A program made the translations under genes and the position numbers. 64,000 nucleotides of DNA, taken from positions 62,001-126,000 of the forward strand of contig NZ_FUYE01000002.1 in NCBI RefSeq assembly GCF_900167535.1, in the 5' to 3' direction. Of this stretch, positions 45,153-53,119 are shown piece after piece (within the stretch, counting starts at the first letter, position 1; each line of letters starts with the position of its first letter). The notes under the pieces were generated by a model that saw nothing but the letters and a program-made list of their open reading frames with translations, was not told the origin of the DNA and searched no databases. The stretch comes from Prosthecobacter debontii (GTDB lineage Bacteria; Verrucomicrobiota; Verrucomicrobiia; Verrucomicrobiales; Verrucomicrobiaceae).

Positions 45153-45671
45153 TCAATGGATCGGACCACCATCGCTATCTTCGAGATCCATCGCGCGAAC
45201 ACGTTTGCGGTCCCGTTCTGCCTGAACGACATTGCGCAGCTTTTCACGCACGTCTTCGACTCCCGCGATCGCTTTCATCTCCACCGTTGGCGTGGAGGCA
45301 TCTGAGGTAATCATGGTAAGATTCCCAAGCCCCATGAGACGCAGGAAGAGCGGCTGGGTCATGGAATAATCTTTGACACGAAAAAGCTCCAACTCATCCA
45401 AATGCTTATTCAGGATGCCAGTGCTGATTCTCAAACGCTGTGTTGTCAGTTCATAGGAGGTGCACTTGGTCATCCACCAGCGGATGATCCACATGAAAAA
45501 AGGCACCACCAAGCCAATCGCGGACAGACCGGCAGTAAAAGGAATGCCTCCGATGGCCGCTGTAGCCAAAATCAGACAGAAGAGGTAATACCAAAAATGG
45601 ACCCACTGGGAAGTGTGTCCTTTCCAGAGAGTGGTCTCAGCCGGTGAATTTAAGGGAGCAGGCGTGGACAT
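45153..45671 (-). CDS. bPH2/YdbS-like PH-domain membrane protein
   Basis: The 172-residue protein has two adjacent membrane helices (about 28-48 and 52-70). A bacterial PH (bPH2) domain follows with YELTTQRLRISTGILNKHLDELEL, the usual signature, and GNLTMITSDASTP. Many genomes carry such short YdbS-type proteins; the role is unclear. The tail is charged. Its stop is about 90 nt from the terminator of the upstream-strand gene, and the 279 nt between its start and the next gene at 45951 hold nothing I recognise. Confidence 0.85.
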   Translation of the reverse strand: MSTPAPLNSPAETTLWKGHTSQWVHFWYYLFCLILATAAIGGIPFTAGLSAIGLVVPFFMWIIRWWMTKCTSYELTTQRLRISTGILNKHLDELELFRVKDYSMTQPLFLRLMGLGNLTMITSDASTPTVEMKAIAGVEDVREKLRNVVQAERDRKRVRAMDLEDSDGGPIH

Positions 45672-45950
45672 AAGTTTTAAGTTTGGGAACGTGCGTGGCC
45701 AGAATAATCCTGGAGCGATCTTCGCGCCAAGTCTCTTTCGAGGGTTTTATTGTAACGAGATCAGATAGGATTTTTAGCATTTGCAGAAACATGGCTCCGC
45801 CCGAGTGCTTTCAAAGCCTCTGTGGTCTCAATTCGAGTCTCGGCCCAGTCGCCCAACCCAGCCGCAGGGACAAAGAACATCCCAGAAACACAGTCTCTGA
45901 GACGAAGTGATTGATTCGGCGCGGAGACGCGACACGGTGGCGGCCCTGAC

Positions 45951-46541
45951 ATGCTCACTGACCTGCACAATTACCTCTATCATCTGGAGCCCACCGGGGG
46001 CATCCCGCTGAAGCCTACGGGCGTCGTGCTGGGTCTCGCCCTGCTGGGCAGTCATCTCTGGGCTTGGCTGAAGGCGGATCAAGCCCGCGCTTTTTTGAAG
46101 GCCTTTCCCCGCCACTACGGCTGGGGGGTAGCACTGCTGAGTGTGGGTTTCCTGTGGGGAATGATGTGCCTGTTTAACATGGACATGGGGGAGTTCTTCT
46201 TTTTGCGGAAGTGGTTTCTCATGGCTGTGCCCATCGGCTTTGTGCTGGTGCTGACTCAGGTCAAGGAATTCCTGGCCGTGCGCGCGCTGGGTAGCCTGAT
46301 GCTGCTGGCGGCTGGGCCGGTGTTGGCGGCGGCTTTCCTACAGCCGCAGGTGACTCGCCTGCTGCTACCACTGCTGGCCTATGTGTGGATCATCGTCGGC
46401 ATGTTCTTTGTCGGCATGCCTTATCTGATGCGGGATTGGATCGACTGGGTCTTGGCCAAACCTGTGCGCTGGAGCTTGGCGGTGTGGTCAGGGGTGGCCT
46501 ACGGGGCTCTGATGCTGATCCTGGCGATCACGACTTACTGA
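45951..46541 (+). CDS. Polytopic membrane protein of unknown function
   Basis: The 196-residue protein has a short N-terminal amphipathic stretch (LTDLHNYLYHLEPTGG) and five to six membrane helices spanning most of its length. No family motif is recognisable. The GT9 glycosyltransferase gene begins 6 nt after its stop, so the two are almost surely co-transcribed; a role in envelope glycan or lipopolysaccharide work is possible by association only. Confidence 0.72.
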   Translation: MLTDLHNYLYHLEPTGGIPLKPTGVVLGLALLGSHLWAWLKADQARAFLKAFPRHYGWGVALLSVGFLWGMMCLFNMDMGEFFFLRKWFLMAVPIGFVLVLTQVKEFLAVRALGSLMLLAAGPVLAAAFLQPQVTRLLLPLLAYVWIIVGMFFVGMPYLMRDWIDWVLAKPVRWSLAVWSGVAYGALMLILAITTY

Positions 46542-46547
46542 TCTCCC

Positions 46548-47480
46548 ATGAAAGGGCAGCCACCGCGTGTCCTCGTTATCCGTGGGGGAGCCATTGGGGA
46601 CTTCGTCCTCACGCTGCCTGCCATCCGGCTGATCCGGCAGAACATTCCCGGCTGTCACCTGGAAGTGCTAGGGTATCCGGGGATCATGGATCTGGCCGTA
46701 ACGGCGGGTCTGGCCGATGCCACGCGCAGCTTGGAGCACCGCAGTATGGCTCTACTCTTTGCCAAAGGGGCTGCCCTGGATCCAGCATTGGTGGATTACC
46801 TGCGCAGCTTCAACCTGGTGGTCAGTTACCTCTTTGATCCCGATGGTATTTTGAAAGGGCAAATGGAAGCGGTCGGCGTGAAAACCTATCTCGAATGCCC
46901 GCATCAAGTCTTGCCTGGCCAAGGTCATGCCGCTGAACAACTCGCACGACCGCTGGAGAAGCTGGCCATGTTTCTGGAACCTGAGCCCGATTGGCGCAGC
47001 CCGCTTTTCCAATTCGGTGAACCTCTGAGCAAGAAACCCCGCATCGCGCTCCACCTCGGCAGTGGTTCGGTGAAGAAAACCTGGCCCGTCGAGCATTGGC
47101 TACAGGTGACCAAGACGCTTCGGGAGGTCATGCCGGAGACTGAACTCGTGCTGATCACCGGGGAGGCCGAGCAGGAACGCGGCCTCACCGCAGGCTTTGA
47201 AGAGGCGGAGCGTTGGCACAGTCTGCCTTTACCAGAACTCGCCGCACGGCTTTGTACCTGCCGTCTTTTCCTCGGCCATGACAGCGGCATTTCCCATCTC
47301 GCTTCGGCTTGTGGAGTGCCTAGTTTTCTCCTCTTCGGGCCTACCGATCCAGCCACCTGGGCTCCACCTCAGGCTCAGGTGACCGTCGTGCAAGCCGAGG
47401 GAGGGGTTTGGGAACTGCTTCTCCCTGAGAAGGTGACTGAGGCACTCGTGACCAAGGTGCTGCCAGCGATGCCCCTCTGA
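46548..47480 (+). CDS. Glycosyltransferase family 9 (heptosyltransferase-like)
   Basis: The 310-residue protein fits family GT9: the N-terminal VLVIRGGAIGDFVLTLPAIRL motif binds the acceptor side, and the C-terminal ALHLGSGSVKKTWPVEHW plus LFLGHDSGISHLASACGVP and LFGPTDPATW bind the ADP-heptose-like donor. The usual family members transfer heptose in LPS core synthesis. This version is a little short. It may transfer heptose or another sugar to an envelope glycan. Confidence 0.9.
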   Translation: MKGQPPRVLVIRGGAIGDFVLTLPAIRLIRQNIPGCHLEVLGYPGIMDLAVTAGLADATRSLEHRSMALLFAKGAALDPALVDYLRSFNLVVSYLFDPDGILKGQMEAVGVKTYLECPHQVLPGQGHAAEQLARPLEKLAMFLEPEPDWRSPLFQFGEPLSKKPRIALHLGSGSVKKTWPVEHWLQVTKTLREVMPETELVLITGEAEQERGLTAGFEEAERWHSLPLPELAARLCTCRLFLGHDSGISHLASACGVPSFLLFGPTDPATWAPPQAQVTVVQAEGGVWELLLPEKVTEALVTKVLPAMPL

Positions 47481-47563
47481 AACAAGAAATGAGCATCTGG
47501 ATGGTTTTACCATCCAAAGCTGATAAAGGGGCACCTAGATTCCTTTTCCTCAGGTATGCGGGA

Positions 47564-47593
47564 TTGACAGTGCCCACTTCTTTCCGTCATAAA
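47564..47593 (+). promoter_or_regulatory. Probable sigma-70 promoter of the ABC exporter operon
   Basis: A perfect TTGACA (47564-47569) is followed 18 nt later by CATAAA (47588-47593). The expected transcript start is near 47600, about 11 nt before the ATG at 47611, so the leader is very short. A hairpin (47498-47516) lies upstream, without a T-run. Confidence 0.5.
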
Positions 47594-47610
47594 GTTCTGC
47601 CCCTCCCCGA

Positions 47611-48480
47611 ATGTCCCAACCACCCCCTCCAACCCCTGCCGTAACTGTGGAGAACCTGACCAAGGTCTTCAAAGCTGGGCTGGGAAAAAAAGCGTTTATC
47701 GCCGTGCGCGAGCTCTCCTTGCAGGTGCAGCCTGGCGAGGTGTATGGCCTGATTGGGCCCAATGGCTCTGGCAAATCCACCACGATGAAGGCTATCCTAG
47801 GCCTTCTGTCTCCCACTCGCGGCAAGACCACCGTGTTTGGGAAATCCAGCACCGAAGTGGCCAGCCGCCGTGAAGTGGGTTTCTTACCGGAGAACCCTTA
47901 TTTCTACAAACATCTCAACGGTCTCGAAACACTGCATTTTTATGGGCGCCTTTGCAGCATGAGCGGTAAGGATCTGCAAGATCGTGCCCGAGAAATGCTG
48001 GCCCTCACCGGCTTAGAAGATGCGTCGGATCGCCGCGTTGCAGGTTACTCCAAAGGCATGCTCCAGCGCCTTGGTCTGGCACAAGCGCTGTTGCATCGTC
48101 CGCGCTTGATCGTTCTGGATGAGCCCACAGCCGGGGTGGACCCGGCAGGCTCACGGAAGATTCGTGATCTCATTCTCGGATTCAAAGAACAGGGCATCAC
48201 GGTGCTCGTCACCAGTCACCTGCTGGAACAGATGCAGGAAGTCTGCGACCGCGTCGGCATCATGGCACACGGCCAGATGATGCGTGAGGGCCGTGTGGAT
48301 GAACTGATTGCTGTCGAAAACCACACGGAGTTGGTTCTTGAAGATGCCAGCCCTGAACTGCTCACCGAGATCAATCGTCTCATCAGTCAAGATAAACGGG
48401 CAAAGCTGCTGCATCAGGGCCACCCACGCACGACCTTGGAGCGCCTCTTCTTAGAAGCTACGGAAGACCCCAAGAACTGA
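47611..48480 (+). CDS. ABC transporter ATP-binding protein (ABC-2 exporter type)
   Basis: The 289-residue protein has Walker A GPNGSGKST (about 47-55), a signature YSKGMLQRLGLAQAL (about 146-160), Walker B LIVLDEPTAGVDP and the switch His in VTSHLLEQ. The short subunit with a C-terminal extension fits the CcmA/drug-type ABC-2 ATPases. It pairs with the permease gene that starts 25 nt later. The substrate is unknown. Confidence 0.93.
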   Translation: MSQPPPPTPAVTVENLTKVFKAGLGKKAFIAVRELSLQVQPGEVYGLIGPNGSGKSTTMKAILGLLSPTRGKTTVFGKSSTEVASRREVGFLPENPYFYKHLNGLETLHFYGRLCSMSGKDLQDRAREMLALTGLEDASDRRVAGYSKGMLQRLGLAQALLHRPRLIVLDEPTAGVDPAGSRKIRDLILGFKEQGITVLVTSHLLEQMQEVCDRVGIMAHGQMMREGRVDELIAVENHTELVLEDASPELLTEINRLISQDKRAKLLHQGHPRTTLERLFLEATEDPKN

Positions 48481-48505
48481 TCCAGCCGTCCTCCCCCCCA
48501 CTCCA

Positions 48506-49384
48506 ATGTCTCACTCGAATTTCTCTCCAGCCCGCATCTGGACCCTTGCCTCGGCGACGGTCACTCAGTTGCTGCGCATGAAGATCCTGGCCTTTCTCAT
48601 TGTCTTCAGCGTCATCGTTGTAGCAGCCGGTTTTGCCTTCCCCGTGCTGAATCCTGAGCAGCAGCTCAAACAGCTGAAAGACGTCTCATTCGGGGCGCTT
48701 CAGGTGTTCAGCATCGTGATCGGCATCGTCGCGACCGCCCTACTGCTACCTCGCGATCTCGAAGACCGCACGCTCTACACGATCTTGTCGAAGCCTGTTC
48801 CTAGACATGAATATTTGTTAGGCAAGCTTCTAGGCGTCTTGCTTCTCATTGGCGGGGGACTCATTCTCATGGATCTGGGTTTCAGCGCGGTCCTCTGGCT
48901 GCGACAAAAGCTACTGTTAGCCCAAATGATTCAGTCACTGAATGCGCAGCGGCCCGAGGACGTCGCTCAATTGGAAAGCATCGTGGCTAAGCAGGGCCTG
49001 ACCTGGAATCTTCATCTCGGCGTGCTTGCCGTGTTTCTCAAAGCCTCGGTCGTTTCTGCTCTAGCGCTCATGGTTTCCTGCTTTGCCAGCAGCACTCTTT
49101 TCACCGTCGTCATTACATTCTGCATCGTTATCATCGGCCATGGTCAAGGGATGATGCGGGAGTATTTCTTGAATGGTAAAATGAGTGCCTGGGCCGAGAA
49201 AGGTTTCTCTGCCTTGCTCGCCATTCTTACCCCCGACCTTGCCGTCTTTGACGTGGTGGAAAATGTCATTCAGGGGGAGCTTGTGACTTGGGGAGCTACC
49301 CAAGTGATGCTTGGCACGGCTGCCATGTATGTGGTGGCTTACTGCGTGGTGTCACACCTGTTGTTTGTTGAGAAGGAGCTGTGA
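48506..49384 (+). CDS. ABC-2 type transporter permease
   Basis: The 292-residue protein has about six membrane helices, at about 25-45, 65-85, 105-130, 170-195, 200-220 and 265-285. The ILSKPVPRHEYLLGKLLGV stretch after helix 2 is a recurrent feature of ABC-2 permeases such as NosY-like proteins. It forms the membrane part of the exporter with the preceding ATPase. The next gene starts 4 nt after its stop. Confidence 0.88.
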   Translation: MSHSNFSPARIWTLASATVTQLLRMKILAFLIVFSVIVVAAGFAFPVLNPEQQLKQLKDVSFGALQVFSIVIGIVATALLLPRDLEDRTLYTILSKPVPRHEYLLGKLLGVLLLIGGGLILMDLGFSAVLWLRQKLLLAQMIQSLNAQRPEDVAQLESIVAKQGLTWNLHLGVLAVFLKASVVSALALMVSCFASSTLFTVVITFCIVIIGHGQGMMREYFLNGKMSAWAEKGFSALLAILTPDLAVFDVVENVIQGELVTWGATQVMLGTAAMYVVAYCVVSHLLFVEKEL

Positions 49385-49388
49385 CCGC

Positions 49389-50174
49389 ATGAAACGCAAC
49401 ATTCAGGCTCTGCTCGTTCTCCTCCTCCTCGGTATCATCAAGTTACCCGTGGAACAGGCTGCCACGGGCTATCTGCGCCAGCAACGTCTCCTGAGCCCCC
49501 CGCCCGATATGAGTGTGCGGGATAGCATCGGTCAAATGGGCTTTGCAGCCTCACTGGGAGGTCTGCGCTCTCTGGTGGCTAGCATTCTCTATCTCCAAGC
49601 CTACGATGCCTGGACGAATATCAACTGGGCCAAAGTGGATAGCCTTTTCCAGCTCATCACCAGCCTGCAACCTCGCTTTGATCGCTACTGGGATGAAGCC
49701 GCCTGGCACATGGCCTACAACGCCGCCTCCAGTTATTTGAATAACCAAAAGTTAAACTCCGCAGTGCGAGGCAAACTTTTCCACGATCACATCCAACGTG
49801 GAGTGGACATTCTTCAGCAAGGGTTGCGCTTCAATCCCAACAGTGCCCGTCTCTGGAATACTCTGGCGGAGACGTACGAGCGCCGTGTGCATGACCCCAA
49901 GAAAGCCGCCGAGTGCTATCTGGAAGTGGCACGTGTCATGAACAACGCCCGCTATGCCCGTCTCGCTGGCTATCAGTATGCACAGACCAGCGACCCTGAG
50001 CTGTGGAGGAAAGGCTATGATTTGCTCAAGGCCTCCTATGATCGCGGCCAGCGCCAGCCGACACTGATCAACACCCTCAAGCAGCTTGAACACCAGCTCA
50101 AACTCCCGGCGACTCAGCGCATTCCTGATGCCCCTGTGCCTGTCCAGATAGAGCGTGGTGCAACCGGGCCTTAG
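49389..50174 (+). CDS. TPR-like membrane-anchored protein linked to the ABC exporter
   Basis: The 261-residue protein has a single N-terminal membrane helix (about 5-22). A helical solenoid follows in which TPR-like phrases can be seen: ILQQGLRFNPNSARLWNTLA, KKAAECYLEVARVMNN and KGYDLLKASYDRG. The C-terminus is Pro-rich. ATG 49389 is chosen because it is 4 nt after the permease stop and opens the helix; the frame upstream overlaps the permease. It may be an accessory subunit of the exporter. I do not recognise a named family. Confidence 0.78.
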   Translation: MKRNIQALLVLLLLGIIKLPVEQAATGYLRQQRLLSPPPDMSVRDSIGQMGFAASLGGLRSLVASILYLQAYDAWTNINWAKVDSLFQLITSLQPRFDRYWDEAAWHMAYNAASSYLNNQKLNSAVRGKLFHDHIQRGVDILQQGLRFNPNSARLWNTLAETYERRVHDPKKAAECYLEVARVMNNARYARLAGYQYAQTSDPELWRKGYDLLKASYDRGQRQPTLINTLKQLEHQLKLPATQRIPDAPVPVQIERGATGP

Positions 50175-50281
50175 AGAGAAGCTATTTATCGCGCAGTCGT
50201 AAAATTCTGACCTCCGCTCTTCGTCAGAAAAAGTTGGACTTTCGTTCTTTCAGACCACGACCTTTTCGCCTGTATAAGTGT

Positions 50282-51121
50282 ATGTCGTCAGCCTCCACTC
50301 TTCGGTCTTGTTGTGCCTTAATTACTTTCGTTTCGGTCTTTGCGTCGCTTTTGCCAAGCCTAAGCACGGAATTGCCACTCCGAGTGACGCTGACAGGCAA
50401 GCCTGGGCTCTACACCCAAGCCCAGTGGAAGATGGACTGGCCAGGTTGTGAATTTGAGGGAGGGGTGACTCCAGGTCGTGTCGAACTGCGACCCGCTGAT
50501 CTGGCGGCGAAGATGGGCCCAGCTCTACGTATCCACTTTGCCCCCGGTCAAATCGGTCCCGAAGAGGGTGGTGCTGGCTGGCGCTGGCCCATCGGCACCC
50601 ATGACGCGGTAGAGTTGCTCTACACGGTGCGCTTTTCCCCCGACTTTGAATTTGTTAAAGGTGGCAAGCTTCCCGGCCTTTGTGGCGGACCTGAAAATGT
50701 CAGCGGTGGCCGTCGTGCGGATGGTCATAATGGCTTCTCCGCCCGTCTGATGTGGAGACGTGAGGCTCGTGGTGAAGCTTATCTCTATCACAAAAACCAG
50801 CCGGAGAAATACGGGCAAAGCTTCGCCTTCCCCAAGGACTTTCATTTCCCCGTCGGTGTGCCTGTGAAGGTGCGCCTAGCTGTGACAATGAATCGTCCAG
50901 AGCAAAAGGATGGCAGTGTACGCGTCTGGATCACGTTACCTAACGAAAAGGAAAAAATGCTAGTAGAACAGACCCACATGGAGTGGCGCAGCTCGGCCAA
51001 ATTCGGAGTGGATGGCCTCTATTTCGAAGCATTCCACGGTGGCAGCGATACCACTTGGGCTCCTAAAACTCCCTGCTGGGCTGAGTTTAGCGACATCCAG
51101 GTGACCGCTGCGAGTCGGTAG
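50282..51121 (+). CDS. Polysaccharide lyase family 14-like secreted protein
   Basis: The 279-residue protein has a signal peptide (about 1-30). The body matches the PL14 pattern in several places: VELLYTVRFSPDFEFVKGGK, LPGLCGG, then HNGFSARLMWRREARGEAYL and near the end FEAFHGGSDTTWAP. PL14 enzymes cleave alginate or glucuronans. The typical catalytic Lys/Tyr positions seem present (KGGK; YLYHKN), but I cannot align them exactly. ATG 50282 is chosen over a TTG at 50234. It could supply uronic acid units for uptake. Confidence 0.82.
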   Translation: MSSASTLRSCCALITFVSVFASLLPSLSTELPLRVTLTGKPGLYTQAQWKMDWPGCEFEGGVTPGRVELRPADLAAKMGPALRIHFAPGQIGPEEGGAGWRWPIGTHDAVELLYTVRFSPDFEFVKGGKLPGLCGGPENVSGGRRADGHNGFSARLMWRREARGEAYLYHKNQPEKYGQSFAFPKDFHFPVGVPVKVRLAVTMNRPEQKDGSVRVWITLPNEKEKMLVEQTHMEWRSSAKFGVDGLYFEAFHGGSDTTWAPKTPCWAEFSDIQVTAASR

Positions 51122-51167
51122 AAGGAGTCTTTTCAGCTCGCTGATTGATAACAGTCCGTCCTGGCTT

Positions 51168-52136
51168 TCAAGTGCAGCACGGACAAGGTTGCACCCAGTG
51201 ACCGGGACTCACTTCCTTGAGAGAAAGGTCCATGCCCACACTCTTTTCCCAGAGAGGATGCTTCATCCGGTGACCGAAGGCACAGCCTGGGGGTGGGTTG
51301 ATGGGAGATGGGACGTCGCCTTGCAGGAGCAGCCGCTTGCGGCGCTTCGTCGGATCAGGTTCGGGAATGGCATCCAAGAGAGCCCGCGTATAAGCATGTC
51401 GAGGCTGGCGATAGAGTTCCTCGGCTGGGGCGAGCTCGACGATCTTGCCGAGATACATCACCGCTACTCGGTCGCTCATGTGCTTCACCACGCTCAGTCC
51501 GTGTGCAATGAAGAGGTAGCTGAGACCCATCTCACGTTGCAGGTCTAACAGGAGATTGAGAACCTGACTTTGCACGGAGACGTCCAGGGCCGAAACGGGT
51601 TCATCGCAGATGATGAGCTTGGGTTTCAAGGCGATGGCTCGGGCAATCCCAATGCGCTGACGCTGCCCCCCCGAAAATTCGAAGGGGAAACGATCTGCGG
51701 ATGCGGCAGACAGCCCGACTTTATCCAGAAGCTCGGCCACCCATTTGCGCCGTTCGTCTTTCGTGCCCAGTTTCTGGACGATGAAAGGCTCTTCAAGAAT
51801 GTCGCGCACAGTATGCCGAGGATTGAGGGACTCAGCGGGATCTTGAAAGATCATCTGCATGTATCGGCGCATGGGACGCAGTGCGCCGATGCCAGCCGTG
51901 GTGATGTCCTTGCCCTCGAAGTGAATGCTGCCACTGGTGGGTTTCAGCAGGCGAACGATGGCTTTGCCGAGCGTGGTCTTACCACAACCCGATTCGCCCA
52001 CGAGCCCCAGCGTCTCACCTTCCTCCAGAGAGAAACTCACCCCATCCACGGCCTTGCAGGAGGCGACGGAACGGCGAAGCAGACCACCCCGCACCGGGAA
52101 ATGCTGCTGAAGATTTTGAACAGTGAGAAGGCTCAT
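51168..52136 (-). CDS. Oligopeptide ABC transporter ATP-binding protein (OppF-like)
   Basis: The 322-residue protein has Walker A GESGCGKTTLG, the signature FSGGQRQRIGIARA and Walker B KLIICDEPVSALDVS. The C-terminal extension ends with the Cys-rich motif typical of Opp/Dpp ATPases (GCAFGHRM...CPCC). The frame opens upstream to a TTG at 52145, but ATG 52136 forms an ATGA overlap with the stop of the preceding gene and is preferred. It is the last gene of the peptide importer operon. Confidence 0.93.
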   Translation of the reverse strand: MSLLTVQNLQQHFPVRGGLLRRSVASCKAVDGVSFSLEEGETLGLVGESGCGKTTLGKAIVRLLKPTSGSIHFEGKDITTAGIGALRPMRRYMQMIFQDPAESLNPRHTVRDILEEPFIVQKLGTKDERRKWVAELLDKVGLSAASADRFPFEFSGGQRQRIGIARAIALKPKLIICDEPVSALDVSVQSQVLNLLLDLQREMGLSYLFIAHGLSVVKHMSDRVAVMYLGKIVELAPAEELYRQPRHAYTRALLDAIPEPDPTKRRKRLLLQGDVPSPINPPPGCAFGHRMKHPLWEKSVGMDLSLKEVSPGHWVQPCPCCT

Positions 52137-53119
52137 GCGACGCAAACAGGGCAGTTTTCCACCCAGTGACCCGGGGAGATTTCGATGAAGGGGGGACGAT
52201 TTTGCAGATGTGCTTCCGTGTGAGGACGACGTGAACGGGCTGCAAATCGGCAGCCGGGTAGGAAGTCGGCAATCCCAGGCACGTTACCGGGGATCGCTTT
52301 CAGAGGCGTCTTGGGCACGCTATCCAGGCGGGGGATGCTGGCCAGCAGGCCTTGGGTATATGCATGGCGGGGATGGGCAAAGACATCGTTCACACCGGCT
52401 CGCTCGACGATGCGACCCGCATACATGACCGCGACTTCGTCACATACTTCGGCAATGACACCGAGATCGTGCGTGATCAGCACCACACTCATGCCCATGT
52501 CCTTTTGCAGATCAGCCATCAGTTCCAGGATCTGCGCCTGCACGGTGACATCCAGAGCCGTGGTGGGTTCATCGGCGATGAGGAGCTTCGGTTTGTTGAT
52601 CAACGCCATGGCGATCATCACGCGTTGACGCATGCCGCCGCTGAGTTGGTGCGGGTATTCGTTCAGGCGAGTCTCCGGCGCGGGGATTCGCACCTTGCGC
52701 ATCATGTCCAGGCTGCGAGACAGCACTTCGTTCTTGCTGCACTGAGTGTGTAGCAGGATGGCCTCAGCCAATTGCTTGCCGACGGTTTGCACCGGATTCA
52801 GCGCCGTCATGGGCTCTTGGAAAATCATGCTGATTTCCTGCCCACGCAGCTTTTGCATCTCCTCCAGGGGAAGCGTGCGGAGGTTATGTCCTTCAAATTG
52901 GATGCTGCCGGAGAGAACCTGGCCGTGCGGTTGGGGCAGCAGGCGCGTGATGGAAAAGGCGGTGACACTTTTTCCGCAGCCGGATTCCCCGACGATGCCG
53001 AGGGTGCGACCGCGTGGCACATCAAAGCTGATGCCATCCACCGCAACCATGCGCCCCGCATCGGTATCAAAGGCGGTGACGAGGTCTCGGACCTCAAGAA
53101 TGGAAGATGGGGAACTCAT
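52133..53119 (-). CDS. Oligopeptide ABC transporter ATP-binding protein (OppD-like)
   Basis: The 328-residue protein has Walker A GESGCGKSVTAF, signature LSGGMRQRVMIAMAL and Walker B KLLIADEPTTALDVT, and the Opp-type C-terminal region (PGCRFAARSRR...CPVCVA). It forms the heterodimeric ATPase with the next gene. It starts in an ATGA overlap with the binding protein gene and ends in another with OppF. Confidence 0.93.
   Translation of the reverse strand: MSSPSSILEVRDLVTAFDTDAGRMVAVDGISFDVPRGRTLGIVGESGCGKSVTAFSITRLLPQPHGQVLSGSIQFEGHNLRTLPLEEMQKLRGQEISMIFQEPMTALNPVQTVGKQLAEAILLHTQCSKNEVLSRSLDMMRKVRIPAPETRLNEYPHQLSGGMRQRVMIAMALINKPKLLIADEPTTALDVTVQAQILELMADLQKDMGMSVVLITHDLGVIAEVCDEVAVMYAGRIVERAGVNDVFAHPRHAYTQGLLASIPRLDSVPKTPLKAIPGNVPGIADFLPGCRFAARSRRPHTEAHLQNRPPFIEISPGHWVENCPVCVA

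Noticed and set aside
47498-47516. 8-bp hairpin after the GT9 gene as a terminator
   Set aside because: No T-run follows on either strand; at most a weak structure.
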